A stretch of 64,000 nucleotides of DNA. Origin: Methylogaea oryzae (GTDB lineage: Bacteria; Pseudomonadota; Gammaproteobacteria; Methylococcales; Methylococcaceae). The notes beneath the pieces are model-generated. The model was not told where the DNA came from and did not search any database. It saw only the letters and a program-made list of their open reading frames with translations. The stretch spans positions 1,108,501-1,172,500 of the forward strand of contig NZ_AP019782.1 of assembly GCF_019669985.1 (NCBI RefSeq), read 5' to 3'. The translations under genes were made by a program, and so were the position numbers. This document shows positions 44,902 through 53,729 of the stretch, piece by piece (the first letter of the stretch is position 1; each line of letters opens with the position of its first letter).

Positions 44902-45120
44902 ATGGACACTCAAGTATTTATTTGCAGGCGGTCGAAAAAGATTGCGATAAAACGATTTTGCATGGCGAAAGGTCCCGGTATGCATTGCCGCGACAAACAC
45001 GGGATGGGTATTTATTGCGATCCTTGCGCCGACATCGCGGCTTGCAGAAGTTATTCCATGGACGATGTCTTCGGCAGCCTCTGTGTCGAAGAGTTTAAGG
45101 CGGTTTGCGTGGACGATTGA
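44902..45120 (+). CDS. Small cysteine-rich protein of unknown function
   Basis: This is a candidate 72-residue protein with seven Cys, several in the middle (MHCRDKHGMGIYCDPCADIAAC), plus Lys/Arg clusters near the N-terminus and an acidic C-terminus. The pattern suggests a metal- or disulfide-stabilised peptide, but I recognise no family. A GAGG lies 8 bp before the ATG. It is the first of three plus-strand genes ending with the EAL gene. Confidence 0.5.
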   Translation: MDTQVFICRRSKKIAIKRFCMAKGPGMHCRDKHGMGIYCDPCADIAACRSYSMDDVFGSLCVEEFKAVCVDD

Positions 45121-45137
45121 TTTAGTGGGGCCGGCAT

Positions 45138-45614
45138 ATGCATATTTTTAAGCTTGTAAATACCGTGTATAGGATTGAAGCCCCGCGCGACGAGGGGATC
45201 GAGGGGTGCCGCTGTCATTTATGTCGGCCGGCCGCTCGGAAAGCGTTGCCGAATACCGGAAATAGCGCCGCAAGCGGCCCATGGGCCGCGCCTAATCCGC
45301 GGCAGGAGGGGAACGGGCACCGCCGATCGTCGCTCCACATCGTCGCGAGGGCGTTGTTTATCGATGCGGAAAACGACGGCCGCATCAGTCTGCGCGATCT
45401 TTCCTGCGGGGTTGTCCGTTATTTGCAGAAGCCTTCCGACGCGGCGCGTGGCGAGCGCGCGGGGCGGGAGGAGTCGGCCAATGTGGTGCTGATGGACGAG
45501 CGGCTGTCGTCGATTACCGTGACGTCGGATTCCTGCGTCGTCACCGCTCATGCCTCCAAGTTGTTTACCCGCTACGGCATCGATTTCGGCCGAGTGGGCC
45601 GCGTCGGGGCTTAA
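45138..45614 (+). CDS. Hypothetical protein upstream of the EAL gene
   Basis: This is a candidate 158-residue protein that I do not recognise. It starts MHIFKLVNTVYRIEAP, has an early CRCHLC cluster, a Pro/Gly/Arg-rich low-complexity middle, and a better-ordered C-terminal half beginning HIVARALFIDAENDGRISLR. It starts 17 bp after the Cys-rich gene and ends 21 bp before the EAL gene; the arrangement suggests one operon. Ribosome site weak, so the start and even the gene are uncertain. Confidence 0.45.
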   Translation: MHIFKLVNTVYRIEAPRDEGIEGCRCHLCRPAARKALPNTGNSAASGPWAAPNPRQEGNGHRRSSLHIVARALFIDAENDGRISLRDLSCGVVRYLQKPSDAARGERAGREESANVVLMDERLSSITVTSDSCVVTAHASKLFTRYGIDFGRVGRVGA

Positions 45615-45635
45615 TGGAAAATTTAGGGTGAGATT

Positions 45636-46586
45636 ATGCGCGAGTCATTTTATGATTTTATTTTCGAGTACATATTTCAAGAGCTTCCGCAAATAGAGCC
45701 GGCCGGCGACGGGGCGCCCGATCGTTTGGCTTTGCTGCCGGACGGACGGGTGGGAGGGGCGTATCGCGGCTTGACGCTTTATTCCGTGTTCCAGCCGATA
45801 TTCGCCGTGGAGGAGGGCAGCGCGCAGTGTTTCGAGGCGTTGCTGAGGGCGCAAAACGACACCGGAGGAAGGGTGTCGCCGGAACGTGTGTTTTCGTTGC
45901 CCGGCGGTCCCGATGAGCATGTCTATTTGGATCGGGTCGCCAGAATAATGCATGCCATGAATTTTATGATTCAATCCGGGATTTTTCGCGGCAAGTTGTT
46001 TTTAAATATCGATCCGTGCCATTTGACCGCCGTGACCAACAGCCATGGGGAATTTTTCGAAAAGGTGCTCCAGCTTTGCGGGTTTAGCCCGAAAAATATC
46101 GTGCTTGAAATACTCGAGAGCGCCGTCGACGACACGCGTCAGTTGCAAAACGCCGTGGCCAATTACCGAAAACTTGGGTTTGGCATCGCTATCGACGATT
46201 TTGGCCGCGACCATTCCAATTTCGAGCGGTTGTGGCGGCTCGAGCCGGATATCGTCAAGCTGGATCGCAGCCTGATAGCCATGGCGGTGCAAAATCAGCG
46301 AATGCGCAACGTGTTGCGATATATCGTGGAAATCATCCACCAGTTGCACGCCAAGGTGGTTTGCGAAGGTATCGAGACCAGCGACCAAGTATCGGCCGCT
46401 CAGGATGCGGGCGTGGATTTTTTGCAAGGCTATTATTTCGCCAAGCCTAGCCCGAATTTGCAGAGAACCCGGTTGTTTCCGTCCGACGCTTCGATGGATA
46501 GCGCGATACCCGCTTGCGAGCGATTATACGGAAGCGAGATGGCCAAATTGGCCGAGTGGGGGATGGCCCAACCGGCGTACCTATAA
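45636..46586 (+). CDS. EAL-domain cyclic-di-GMP phosphodiesterase
   Basis: This 316-residue cytoplasmic enzyme should hydrolyse c-di-GMP to pGpG. The EAL signature is E67-A68-L69 (FEALLR). The other active-site motifs look intact: FLNIDP (Asn), LEILES (Glu), IDDFGRDHSN (Asp pair), VKLDRSLI (Lys) and CEGIET (Glu). The first 50 residues carry no known sensor domain. It is the last gene of the putative insertion between aroC and prmB and is followed by a strong hairpin. Confidence 0.9.
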   Translation: MRESFYDFIFEYIFQELPQIEPAGDGAPDRLALLPDGRVGGAYRGLTLYSVFQPIFAVEEGSAQCFEALLRAQNDTGGRVSPERVFSLPGGPDEHVYLDRVARIMHAMNFMIQSGIFRGKLFLNIDPCHLTAVTNSHGEFFEKVLQLCGFSPKNIVLEILESAVDDTRQLQNAVANYRKLGFGIAIDDFGRDHSNFERLWRLEPDIVKLDRSLIAMAVQNQRMRNVLRYIVEIIHQLHAKVVCEGIETSDQVSAAQDAGVDFLQGYYFAKPSPNLQRTRLFPSDASMDSAIPACERLYGSEMAKLAEWGMAQPAYL

Positions 46587-46611
46587 TTCGTTGTTTGGGA
46601 AATCAGCGCCG

Positions 46612-46652
46612 GGCACCCCGCAGCGGCGGCGTGCGCGCCGCTGCGGGGTGCC
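46612..46652. terminator. 17-bp perfect hairpin between the EAL gene and prmB
   Basis: GGCACCCCGCAGCGGCG at 46612-46628 pairs perfectly with 46636-46652 over a 7-nt loop. It lies between convergent genes. There is no T-run, so its ending function is inferred from position and stem strength. Confidence 0.6.
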
Positions 46653-46676
46653 TGCGTCGCTCCGGTATGGTGCGGC

Positions 46677-47609
46677 TCAGGCGGCGGCGCGGGCTCGGAA
46701 TACGTCGGCGAATTCGGCCACTTGCTCCGCGGTCAGCAGGAATACGCCGTCGCCGCCCCGCTCGAAATCCAGCCAAGTGAAAGGCACTTCCGGATAGACC
46801 GCTTCCAGCGTTTCCGCACTGCTGCCCACTTCCACCACCAGGATGCCGCCGGCATTCAGGTGGTGGTCCGCGTCGGCCAGGATGCGCCGCACGCAATCCA
46901 ATCCGTCCTCGCCCGATTCCAGCCCCATTTTCGGTTCGGCGTGGTATTCGGCCGGCAGGCTTTCCCATTCGGCGCGATTGACGTAGGGCGGGTTGCTGAC
47001 GATGACGTCGTAACGGGCGTCGCCCAGGCCTTGGAACAAATCGCCCGGCACCAGGCGCAAGCGATCCTCCAACTGGTGCTTGGCCCGGTTGATTTCGGCC
47101 ACCGCCAGCGCGTCGGACGACAGGTCCACGGCGTCTACTCGGGCTTCCGGAAAAGCGTAGGCGCAGCCGATGGCGATGCAGCCGCTGCCGGTGCACAGGT
47201 CCAATACGGCGTTGACTTCGTCCGGATCCACCCAAGGGGCGAATTGCTGTTCGATCAATTCGGCGATGGGGGAGCGGGGTACCAGCACCCGTTCGTCCAC
47301 GTAGAACGGCAGGCCGCAAAACAGCGCTTCTTGGGTCAGGTAGGCGGCCGGCTTGCATTCCTTGATGCGGCGCAGCAACAAGCCGACGACCTGGCGGCGC
47401 TCGTCCGGCGCCAACACCGCATCCATATAAGTGCCGGGCAAGTCCCCGGGCAGGTGCAGCGCGTGCAGCACCAGGGTGGCGGCTTCGTCCAGGGCCGTGG
47501 CGGTGCCGTGGCCGAAAAACAGGCCGGCTTCCTGAAAACGGCTGGCGCCCCAGCGGATATAGTCGCGCAACGTGCGCAACGCCTGTTCGACGGCGGTGGT
47601 ATCGGTCAT
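46677..47609 (-). CDS. prmB: Ribosomal protein L3 N5-glutamine methyltransferase PrmB
   Basis: This 310-residue SAM-dependent methyltransferase modifies Gln150 of ribosomal protein L3. It has the N-terminal helical domain (EQALRTLRDYIRWGASRF), the SAM loop DLCTGSGCIAIG and the catalytic NPPY. It fits PrmB rather than PrmC by the extended N-terminus and the DERVLVPRSPIAELI segment. I placed the start at the ATG at 47609. It is separated from aroC by the EAL gene region. Confidence 0.9.
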   Translation of the reverse strand: MTDTTAVEQALRTLRDYIRWGASRFQEAGLFFGHGTATALDEAATLVLHALHLPGDLPGTYMDAVLAPDERRQVVGLLLRRIKECKPAAYLTQEALFCGLPFYVDERVLVPRSPIAELIEQQFAPWVDPDEVNAVLDLCTGSGCIAIGCAYAFPEARVDAVDLSSDALAVAEINRAKHQLEDRLRLVPGDLFQGLGDARYDVIVSNPPYVNRAEWESLPAEYHAEPKMGLESGEDGLDCVRRILADADHHLNAGGILVVEVGSSAETLEAVYPEVPFTWLDFERGGDGVFLLTAEQVAEFADVFRARAAA

Positions 47610-47751
47610 GGAGATGGAGGGCGGGTGGTGGGGGAAAAACGACGCGCACATGATAGCGTATAGATCGCTGAAATCCGATTATCCTTCCCTTCGCTTCGGT
47701 TTTCCGCTAAAAAAACCGACTGGAAATCTAGGGTTTTCGAAGATCCGAGCC

Positions 47752-48891
47752 ATGCTTGACCGACAGCCGATGTATCTGACAGCCACGGGCGACGATGAGT
47801 TGGACGCCGGCTTGGCCGCGCTGCAAGGCAGCGGCGGCGTGCTGGCCTTGGTGGCGGAAGCCGATGGGGCGTGCATTGCGCGCTTGCAGGCGCTTGCCGG
47901 GGCGAGGGGCATCGTCTTGTGCGGCGGCCTGTTCCCCGAGCTGCTGGCGCACGGCGCTTCCCATAAACGGGGCGTGGTGTTTCTTCCGCTGGATGAGACG
48001 CCGGTGTTGCGGTTGGTCGAAGGCGTCGCCGAGGGCGGCGAAGCGGCGCTGGCGGCCGCTTGCGACGCTTTGGGCGATGCGGCGGACCGATTGGGCGGCG
48101 AAGGCCGCGAGGCCTCCCTGTTGCTGTTGTTCGACGGCATGCTGCCCAACATCAGCACGCTGTTGGACGCGATATATCGCGACGTGGGCGACGAAGTGCG
48201 TTATTTCGGCGCCAATGCCGGCAGCGAAACGTTCCGCTCCGTGCCCTGCCTGTTCGACAACAGCCGTTTTGTCGCCGACGCCGCTTTGCTGGTGTTGCTC
48301 GCCGACCACGCCGGCGCCTGGGCCGAGCACGGTTACGCGACGCCGGACGAAATGCTCTCCGCCACGTCCACGCGCGGCAACCAAATCCAGACCATCGATT
48401 GGCGCCCCGCCTTCGAGGCCTATAGCGAACTGGTCGCCAAGCACCATGGGGTCGGCATTACGCGCGACAATTTTTATCGATGGGCGGTGCACTATCCCTT
48501 GGGCTTGCCGCGCATGGACGGCGGCTTGATCGTGCGCATTCCCGTCGGGCTGAGCGAGGACGGCGCGCTGGTGTGCATCGGTGAAATTCCGGAAAACGCT
48601 TTGCTGTGCGTGTTGCACGCCAGCGACTCGCGCAGCCGCGATACCCTGGACCGCCTCGCCGGCCATGTGGACAAGACGCCATCGGCGGCCGTGGCGGCGT
48701 TTTACTGCGCCGGCCGGCGCATGCAGCTCGGCGAGCAATTCGCCGTGGAGTTGGAGCATTTGGCGCGCCGTTTCGCTCCCAGGCCGATGTTCGGCGCCTT
48801 GTCGCTGGGAGAAATCGGCAGCGCCTGGAATCGCGGCTATCCGCTGTTCCACAACGCCGCCATACTCTGCGCGCCCTGGAGCCGCGCCTGA
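47752..48891 (+). CDS. FIST-domain sensor protein (NosP-like)
   Basis: This 379-residue cytoplasmic protein has the FIST_N domain (about residues 25-190, with LCGGLFPELLAHGAS, SLLLLFDGMLPN and YFGANAG) and the FIST_C domain (about 200-360, ending ALSLGEIGSAWN). FIST proteins are ligand sensors; NosP members bind haem and nitric oxide and control a histidine kinase encoded beside them. Here a hybrid kinase gene starts 1 nt after the stop. I use the ATG at 47752; an ATG at 47770 is possible. Confidence 0.85.
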   Translation: MLDRQPMYLTATGDDELDAGLAALQGSGGVLALVAEADGACIARLQALAGARGIVLCGGLFPELLAHGASHKRGVVFLPLDETPVLRLVEGVAEGGEAALAAACDALGDAADRLGGEGREASLLLLFDGMLPNISTLLDAIYRDVGDEVRYFGANAGSETFRSVPCLFDNSRFVADAALLVLLADHAGAWAEHGYATPDEMLSATSTRGNQIQTIDWRPAFEAYSELVAKHHGVGITRDNFYRWAVHYPLGLPRMDGGLIVRIPVGLSEDGALVCIGEIPENALLCVLHASDSRSRDTLDRLAGHVDKTPSAAVAAFYCAGRRMQLGEQFAVELEHLARRFAPRPMFGALSLGEIGSAWNRGYPLFHNAAILCAPWSRA

Positions 48892-48892
48892 C

Positions 48893-50968
48893 ATGGAACG
48901 CGAACGCATACTGTCCATTTTGTACGAAATGGCTTTGCTGACCGCCTCGGAAACCGAGGTGGGGCCCTTGCTGGAAAAATTCCTGCAACGGCTGATGTTT
49001 CATGCGGATTTTCCCTGCGGCTTGTTCCTGCGCATACCCGAGACCGGCCCCGCCGACGCGACCCGCCGGTCGGTGTTGTTGGAAGCCGTGATCGGCGGCC
49101 GGCGCATCGGGCTTGCCGGCGAATGGTTGTCCTTGCCCGTCGGCTTGCTGGAAGGCGGGGCGGCGCTTAGCACGGACGCGGAAATGATTCAGGCCGCCTT
49201 TCCCGCTGCGCCTTACCGCACCGCGTTGCGGCTGCCGGTGGCGGAGCAAGGGGCGTTCCTGTTGTTGGCGCCGGAGCAACCCGCGTCGCCCTTGCCTCTG
49301 GCCACGGTATTCGAGCCGGTGTTAGCCAATTTCGCCAAGACGCTGCAGTTGTGCCGCGCCAACGCGGAAATCACCGCGGGGTTGCGCGCGGAGGTGGAGC
49401 GCCATCGGCAAACCATGCTGGAGCGGGAGCGGTCGCAGAATTTGCTGACCCTGGTGCTGGACACGATCCCGGCCCGGGTATTCTGGAAGGACCGCGACGG
49501 CGTGTTTCTCGGCTGCAACCGGGCGTTCGCGAGGGACGCGGGGGTCGACGAGCCGTCGCAGCTGGTGGGCAAGACCGATTACGACATGGGGTGGCGGGCG
49601 CAAGCCGAGCGTTACCGCGAGGACGACCGGGCGGTCATCGAGAGTGGCCAGGCCAAACTGTACTTCGAGGAACAGCAGCCGCGCGACGACGGCATCTTTT
49701 GGCTGGAAACCAGCAAGATTCCCTTGACCGGCGCGGACGGCGAGATTATCGGCGTGCTGGGGACTTACGAGGACATCACCGCCCGCAAGCGCATAGAAAC
49801 CGAGCTGGTGAGGGCCAAGGAGCTGGCGGAGCAAGCCAGCCAAGCCAAGTCGGAATTTCTGTCGCGCATGAGCCACGAATTGCGCACTCCGCTCAACGCC
49901 GTGCTGGGCTTCGGCCAGATACTGGCGGACGAGGAGCCGGACCAGCCGCTGACGCTGGATCAAAAGGACTGCGTGGAGCATATCGTCAACGCCGGCCAGC
50001 ACCTTCTTCATTTGGTCAACGACATACTGGATTTGGCCAAGATCGAGGCCGGCGCCATTCATCTCGCGCCGGAGCTCATTGATATCGACGAGCTGTTGCA
50101 GGAATGCCTGGACATCATCCGTCCCCAGGCCGCCCAACGGGGCATCTCCTTGATCGAGCCGGCGCCGGGGGGCGGGACAGTCTCGGCGGATCGCACCCGG
50201 TTGCGGCAAGTGCTGCTCAATCTGTTGTCCAACGCGGTGAAATACAATCGTCCGGAAGGCGCGATCCGGGTTTCCGTGCAGCCGCTAGCGGGCAAGGTCC
50301 GCCTCGCCGTGGAGGACACCGGCCAAGGGATGACGCCGGAACAATTGAGCGGGCTGTTCGAGGCTTTTAATCGTCTGGGCGCCGAACGCAGCGGCACGGA
50401 AGGCGCCGGCATCGGCTTGGTCATCACCAAGCGCTTGGTGGAAGCCATGGGCGGCAGCATCGGCGCCGACAGCCGCGCCGGCGTCGGTTCCACTTTTTGG
50501 TTCAGCCTGCCCGCGGCGGCGGTTCTCGACGAGGGCGACGCCGCCCCTCCGCCCGCGCCGGAACCGGTGCGCTATAGTCCCTTTTCCGGCTTGTCGGAGG
50601 GGAAAACCCTGCTCTATGTGGAGGACAACCCCAGCAACAGGCTGTTGGTGGCGAATATCGTTAAGCGTTATCCCCAATTGCGCCTGGTGACCGCCCAGAA
50701 CGGCAAGGAAGGCCTGCTCGTGGCTCTGGAGACGCGGCCGGATTTGCTCATCCTCGACATCAACCTGCCGGACATGACCGGCTTGCAGTTGCTGCAACGG
50801 CTGCGCGGCCACGCCGAAACCCGCGACATCAAGGCGATCGCCCTTAGCGCCAATTCGCTGCCGGAAGACGTGGGCAAAGGCGTTTCGGCCGGTTTTGCGG
50901 CGTACCTGACCAAGCCGTTGCAAGTGGACATGTTCGTGGACACCTTGGCGCAGTTGCTGCGAAGCTGA
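48893..50968 (+). CDS. Hybrid histidine kinase with GAF-like, PAS and receiver domains
   Basis: This 691-residue soluble kinase has an N-terminal GAF-like domain (about 1-150), a PAS domain (about 180-300, FWKDRDGVFLGCN and the PAC end YEDITARKR), HisKA with H328 in SHELRTP, and an HATPase (N-box LNLLSNAVKYN, G2 GTEGAGIGL). A receiver at about 575-690 carries phosphoacceptor D622. It has no membrane helix. It is translationally close-coupled to the FIST gene, like NahK and NosP, so the FIST protein probably controls its autophosphorylation. No partner HPt protein lies in the window. Confidence 0.93.
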   Translation: MERERILSILYEMALLTASETEVGPLLEKFLQRLMFHADFPCGLFLRIPETGPADATRRSVLLEAVIGGRRIGLAGEWLSLPVGLLEGGAALSTDAEMIQAAFPAAPYRTALRLPVAEQGAFLLLAPEQPASPLPLATVFEPVLANFAKTLQLCRANAEITAGLRAEVERHRQTMLERERSQNLLTLVLDTIPARVFWKDRDGVFLGCNRAFARDAGVDEPSQLVGKTDYDMGWRAQAERYREDDRAVIESGQAKLYFEEQQPRDDGIFWLETSKIPLTGADGEIIGVLGTYEDITARKRIETELVRAKELAEQASQAKSEFLSRMSHELRTPLNAVLGFGQILADEEPDQPLTLDQKDCVEHIVNAGQHLLHLVNDILDLAKIEAGAIHLAPELIDIDELLQECLDIIRPQAAQRGISLIEPAPGGGTVSADRTRLRQVLLNLLSNAVKYNRPEGAIRVSVQPLAGKVRLAVEDTGQGMTPEQLSGLFEAFNRLGAERSGTEGAGIGLVITKRLVEAMGGSIGADSRAGVGSTFWFSLPAAAVLDEGDAAPPPAPEPVRYSPFSGLSEGKTLLYVEDNPSNRLLVANIVKRYPQLRLVTAQNGKEGLLVALETRPDLLILDINLPDMTGLQLLQRLRGHAETRDIKAIALSANSLPEDVGKGVSAGFAAYLTKPLQVDMFVDTLAQLLRS

Positions 50969-51061
50969 ACGCGGCTTCCGGCGGTAAACGTTCAAGTTAG
51001 CCGCCGCTCGGCCGATGCCATACACTAGCCTGCCCAGGCTCGTAATCCGAAAGGGATCGGC

Positions 51062-52594
51062 ATGGATATCAATATTAAAAGCCTAACGAACCTGCTGCCG
51101 CAGTCGTCCCAGGCGTCCCAGGCATCGCAGCAGTTGGCGCAACTGCCGGACAAAGTGGCGGCCAGTACGCTGACCAGCCTTATGCAAACGGGCGTTCAGC
51201 TTACCGCCATGGTGGTCCAGGCGAAGGGCGGCAATCAGTACCTGCTGGAGGTGTTCCAGCCGGGTAGCCAGAACCGCGTTCAGGTGACCGCCGAATCGGT
51301 GACGCCGTTGGCCACCGGCGGCCCGTTGCAGCTGGAGGTGGTCAAGGGGGGCTCACCGCCGCAGGTGCGCGTCATGCAGCAGACCGGGGCGGAGGGAACC
51401 CCGGTGGAAAACGCGCTGCGCCAGTTCCTGCCGAAGCAGCAAGAGTTGTCCAGCCTGATTACCCAGTTGGCCAATTTCGCCAAAAGCGGCGGCGACGCCG
51501 CCTTGCCGGCCGATATCCAGCAATTGGCGCGAAATCTGCTTGCAAGCTTGCCCGATCAAAATACCCTGGCCAACGCGGAAGGCCTGAAGCAGGCGGTAAG
51601 GGATTCGGGCCTGTTTTTGGAGTCCAAATTGGCGCAGTTGGCGCAATCGGATGCCTTGGCGGGCGGAAAGGCCGTGGATCCGTCCTTGCCCAACGACCTC
51701 AAAGCCAAGCTATTGGTGCTGGCGGAGGCCCTCACCGGCCGCGCCGCGTCAACCGGTCAGCCGACGGGACAGGCGGCCGGCGGGCAAGCCGCGGCTAATG
51801 CGCCTAATCCCCAGACGGCGCCCAATGCGGCGCCGGCCAATACGCCGCCGGGGCTGCCGCTGCCGAACCCGGCGGCGGCAGCGGAACCCGCGTCGACATC
51901 GGCATCGGCATCACCCGCCGCCGGCCAGCCAGCGGCAGCGAGCGGCGCGGATCAAAACGCTGCCGCGACCGACTCCGCCGCGGGCAAAGGCCATGGCGCG
52001 GTTGCCGCGGCCCCTACCCAATCCGGCGATCAGGCCGTCGCGGCCAACAAGCCGACGGCGGATTCGGCGCAGCAAGCCGCCGCTGCCGCCCAGCTCGGCG
52101 CCGCGGAGCCGGCGCTAAAGGATCTGACCAGCCAGACGGAGGGCGCTTTGGCCAAGCTCGTCCTGAATCAACTGGCTTCGTTGCCCCAGCCGGATGCCAG
52201 CCAGCAAGTTTGGCGCTTCGATATTCCCTTTACGCTGGCTGGGAATCCCTCGTCGGCCAAGCTGGAAATCGAGCGCGAGGCATACCGGGAAGGGCAGGGT
52301 GAAAGCGATTCCGCCCAGGACAGCGCGCCTTGGACCGTGACCGTGGAATTGAATCCGCCGGGTCTGGGTAAATTTGGCGGCAAGGTCACCTTGCATCAGG
52401 GGGCCATCAACGCGTTTTTCTGGAGCGACGACCCGACCACGGCGGACTTGGTGCGCGATAATTTGCCGTTGCTGGAGGCGCGTTTGGAGGCGGCGGGACT
52501 CAAAACCGGCCGTCTGGATGCCTCGGTGGGGGTGGCGCCCGCCTCAGCCGCCAAGCCCCTGTCTTCCATGCCTTTGTTGGATTTGCACGCATGA
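51062..52594 (+). CDS. fliK: Flagellar hook-length control protein FliK
   Basis: This 510-residue protein has a variable N-terminal half, a long Ala/Pro/Gln-rich linker (about 225-345) and a C-terminal Flg_hook domain (about 400-500) with WTVTVELNPPGLGKFGGKVT and LVRDNLPLLEARLEAAGL. FliK measures hook length and triggers the substrate switch of the flagellar export gate. Its last codons overlap the FlhB-C gene by 4 nt. A flagellar role is expected, although other flagellar genes are outside the window. Confidence 0.88.
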   Translation: MDINIKSLTNLLPQSSQASQASQQLAQLPDKVAASTLTSLMQTGVQLTAMVVQAKGGNQYLLEVFQPGSQNRVQVTAESVTPLATGGPLQLEVVKGGSPPQVRVMQQTGAEGTPVENALRQFLPKQQELSSLITQLANFAKSGGDAALPADIQQLARNLLASLPDQNTLANAEGLKQAVRDSGLFLESKLAQLAQSDALAGGKAVDPSLPNDLKAKLLVLAEALTGRAASTGQPTGQAAGGQAAANAPNPQTAPNAAPANTPPGLPLPNPAAAAEPASTSASASPAAGQPAAASGADQNAAATDSAAGKGHGAVAAAPTQSGDQAVAANKPTADSAQQAAAAAQLGAAEPALKDLTSQTEGALAKLVLNQLASLPQPDASQQVWRFDIPFTLAGNPSSAKLEIEREAYREGQGESDSAQDSAPWTVTVELNPPGLGKFGGKVTLHQGAINAFFWSDDPTTADLVRDNLPLLEARLEAAGLKTGRLDASVGVAPASAAKPLSSMPLLDLHA

Positions 52595-52875
52595 GCGAGG
52601 GTAGGCCGAAGCAGGAGCTGGACCTGGCGGTCGCCCTGCGTTACGAGGGCAGCGGCGTCCCTAAAGTGGTCGCCAAGGGCAAGGGGTTGGTGGCGGAGCA
52701 GATCGTCGCCAAAGCCAAGGAACATAAAGTGCCTTTGAAATCCGATACCGGGCTGGTTAGCTTGCTGTCCAGCGTGCCGTTGGGCGACGAGATTCCCCGC
52801 GAACTTTATTTGGCGGTGGCCGAAGTGTTGGCGTTCGCCTATATGCTCAGCGAAAAAAAGACGCTCCGTCCATGA
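52591..52875 (+). CDS. fhlB: Stand-alone FlhB C-terminal domain protein (FhlB)
   Basis: This 94-residue protein is the cytoplasmic FlhB_C/YscU_C part alone: LAVALRYEGSGVPKVVAKGKG, VPLKSDTGLVSLLSSVPLGD and IPRELYLAVAEVLAFAY. It lacks the membrane domain and the self-cleaving NPTH site. Such FhlB proteins occur beside fliK and can stand in for part of FlhB in export switching. Its gene is overlapped by both neighbours (4 nt each). Confidence 0.93.
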   Translation: MSEGRPKQELDLAVALRYEGSGVPKVVAKGKGLVAEQIVAKAKEHKVPLKSDTGLVSLLSSVPLGDEIPRELYLAVAEVLAFAYMLSEKKTLRP

Positions 52876-53714
52876 GGGCCTTCGTTATGCGCTTGCGCTT
52901 TATCCTGACCGTTGCCTTGGTGTTGTCGAGCCACGCGGTCGCCGCCGCGCCTCCCTTGGAGGTGATTCCGCTCAACCATCGGTTCGCCGAGGAAATGGCG
53001 CCGCTGCTGCGGCCGTTGCTGGCGCCGGGCGATGTGTTGGTGCCCAGCGGCACCCAACTCATCGTGCAAACCAGTCCGGAGCGGCTGGCGCAGATTCGGC
53101 AGCTGTTGCAGTCGCTGGATAAGAGTTCGCACCGGTTGATGATTACCGTCAGGCAAGGCGGCAATTTATCCAGGGAGGCGCTGGATGCGGAGGCGGGGCT
53201 GCAAGGAGGGATGTCCCTGGATGGCTCGGGGCAGCCGTCGTTGCGCGTACGAGGCCATTTCGGCCAGACCGACGGCGAGGAAAGCCGCAACGCCGAACAG
53301 CGCGTGCAGACACTGGAGGGCGCGCCGGCGCAAATCCAGTTCGGCGCAAGCCGGCCGGCGACGGTTCAGGTCATCGATGTCCATGGCAATCGCGTGACGG
53401 CGGCGCCGGGCATCGGATATCAGGATATCACCACCGGCTTTGCCGTGGTGGCGCGTTTGATTGGCGACGGCAACGTGCGGGTGGACGTGACGCCATGGTC
53501 GGCTCGCCCCGATCCGTTCGACAGCCGTAACGTGCGCAATCAGCAGGCGTCCGCCTCGTTGCAGGCCAGACTCGGCGAGTGGGTGATCGTCGGCGGTCAA
53601 AACAACGAGCAATCGGCGCAACAGTCTCAGTGGCTGGGGCATCGCTATGCCACCTGGAGCGAAAGGGATACGGTCGCCATCAAGGTGGAGGATTTGGATG
53701 CGGGAAAGCCTTAG
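52872..53714 (+). CDS. Exported secretin-N-domain-like protein (truncated secretin form)
   Basis: This 280-residue exported protein has a signal peptide (about 1-25), then a secretin N1-like domain: LEVIPLNHRFAEEMAPLLRP with IRQLLQSLDKSSHRLMIT, as in GspD/PilQ N-domains. A C-terminal part (about 175-270) has the look of a secretin beta domain (GFAVVARLIGDGNVRVDVTP, then GEWVIVGGQ), but it is too short to form a full pore. Translation is coupled to fhlB by a 4-nt overlap. Function unknown; perhaps a periplasmic partner for export. Confidence 0.75.
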   Translation: MRAFVMRLRFILTVALVLSSHAVAAAPPLEVIPLNHRFAEEMAPLLRPLLAPGDVLVPSGTQLIVQTSPERLAQIRQLLQSLDKSSHRLMITVRQGGNLSREALDAEAGLQGGMSLDGSGQPSLRVRGHFGQTDGEESRNAEQRVQTLEGAPAQIQFGASRPATVQVIDVHGNRVTAAPGIGYQDITTGFAVVARLIGDGNVRVDVTPWSARPDPFDSRNVRNQQASASLQARLGEWVIVGGQNNEQSAQQSQWLGHRYATWSERDTVAIKVEDLDAGKP

Positions 53715-53729
53715 CTTTCCAGGTCGGCG

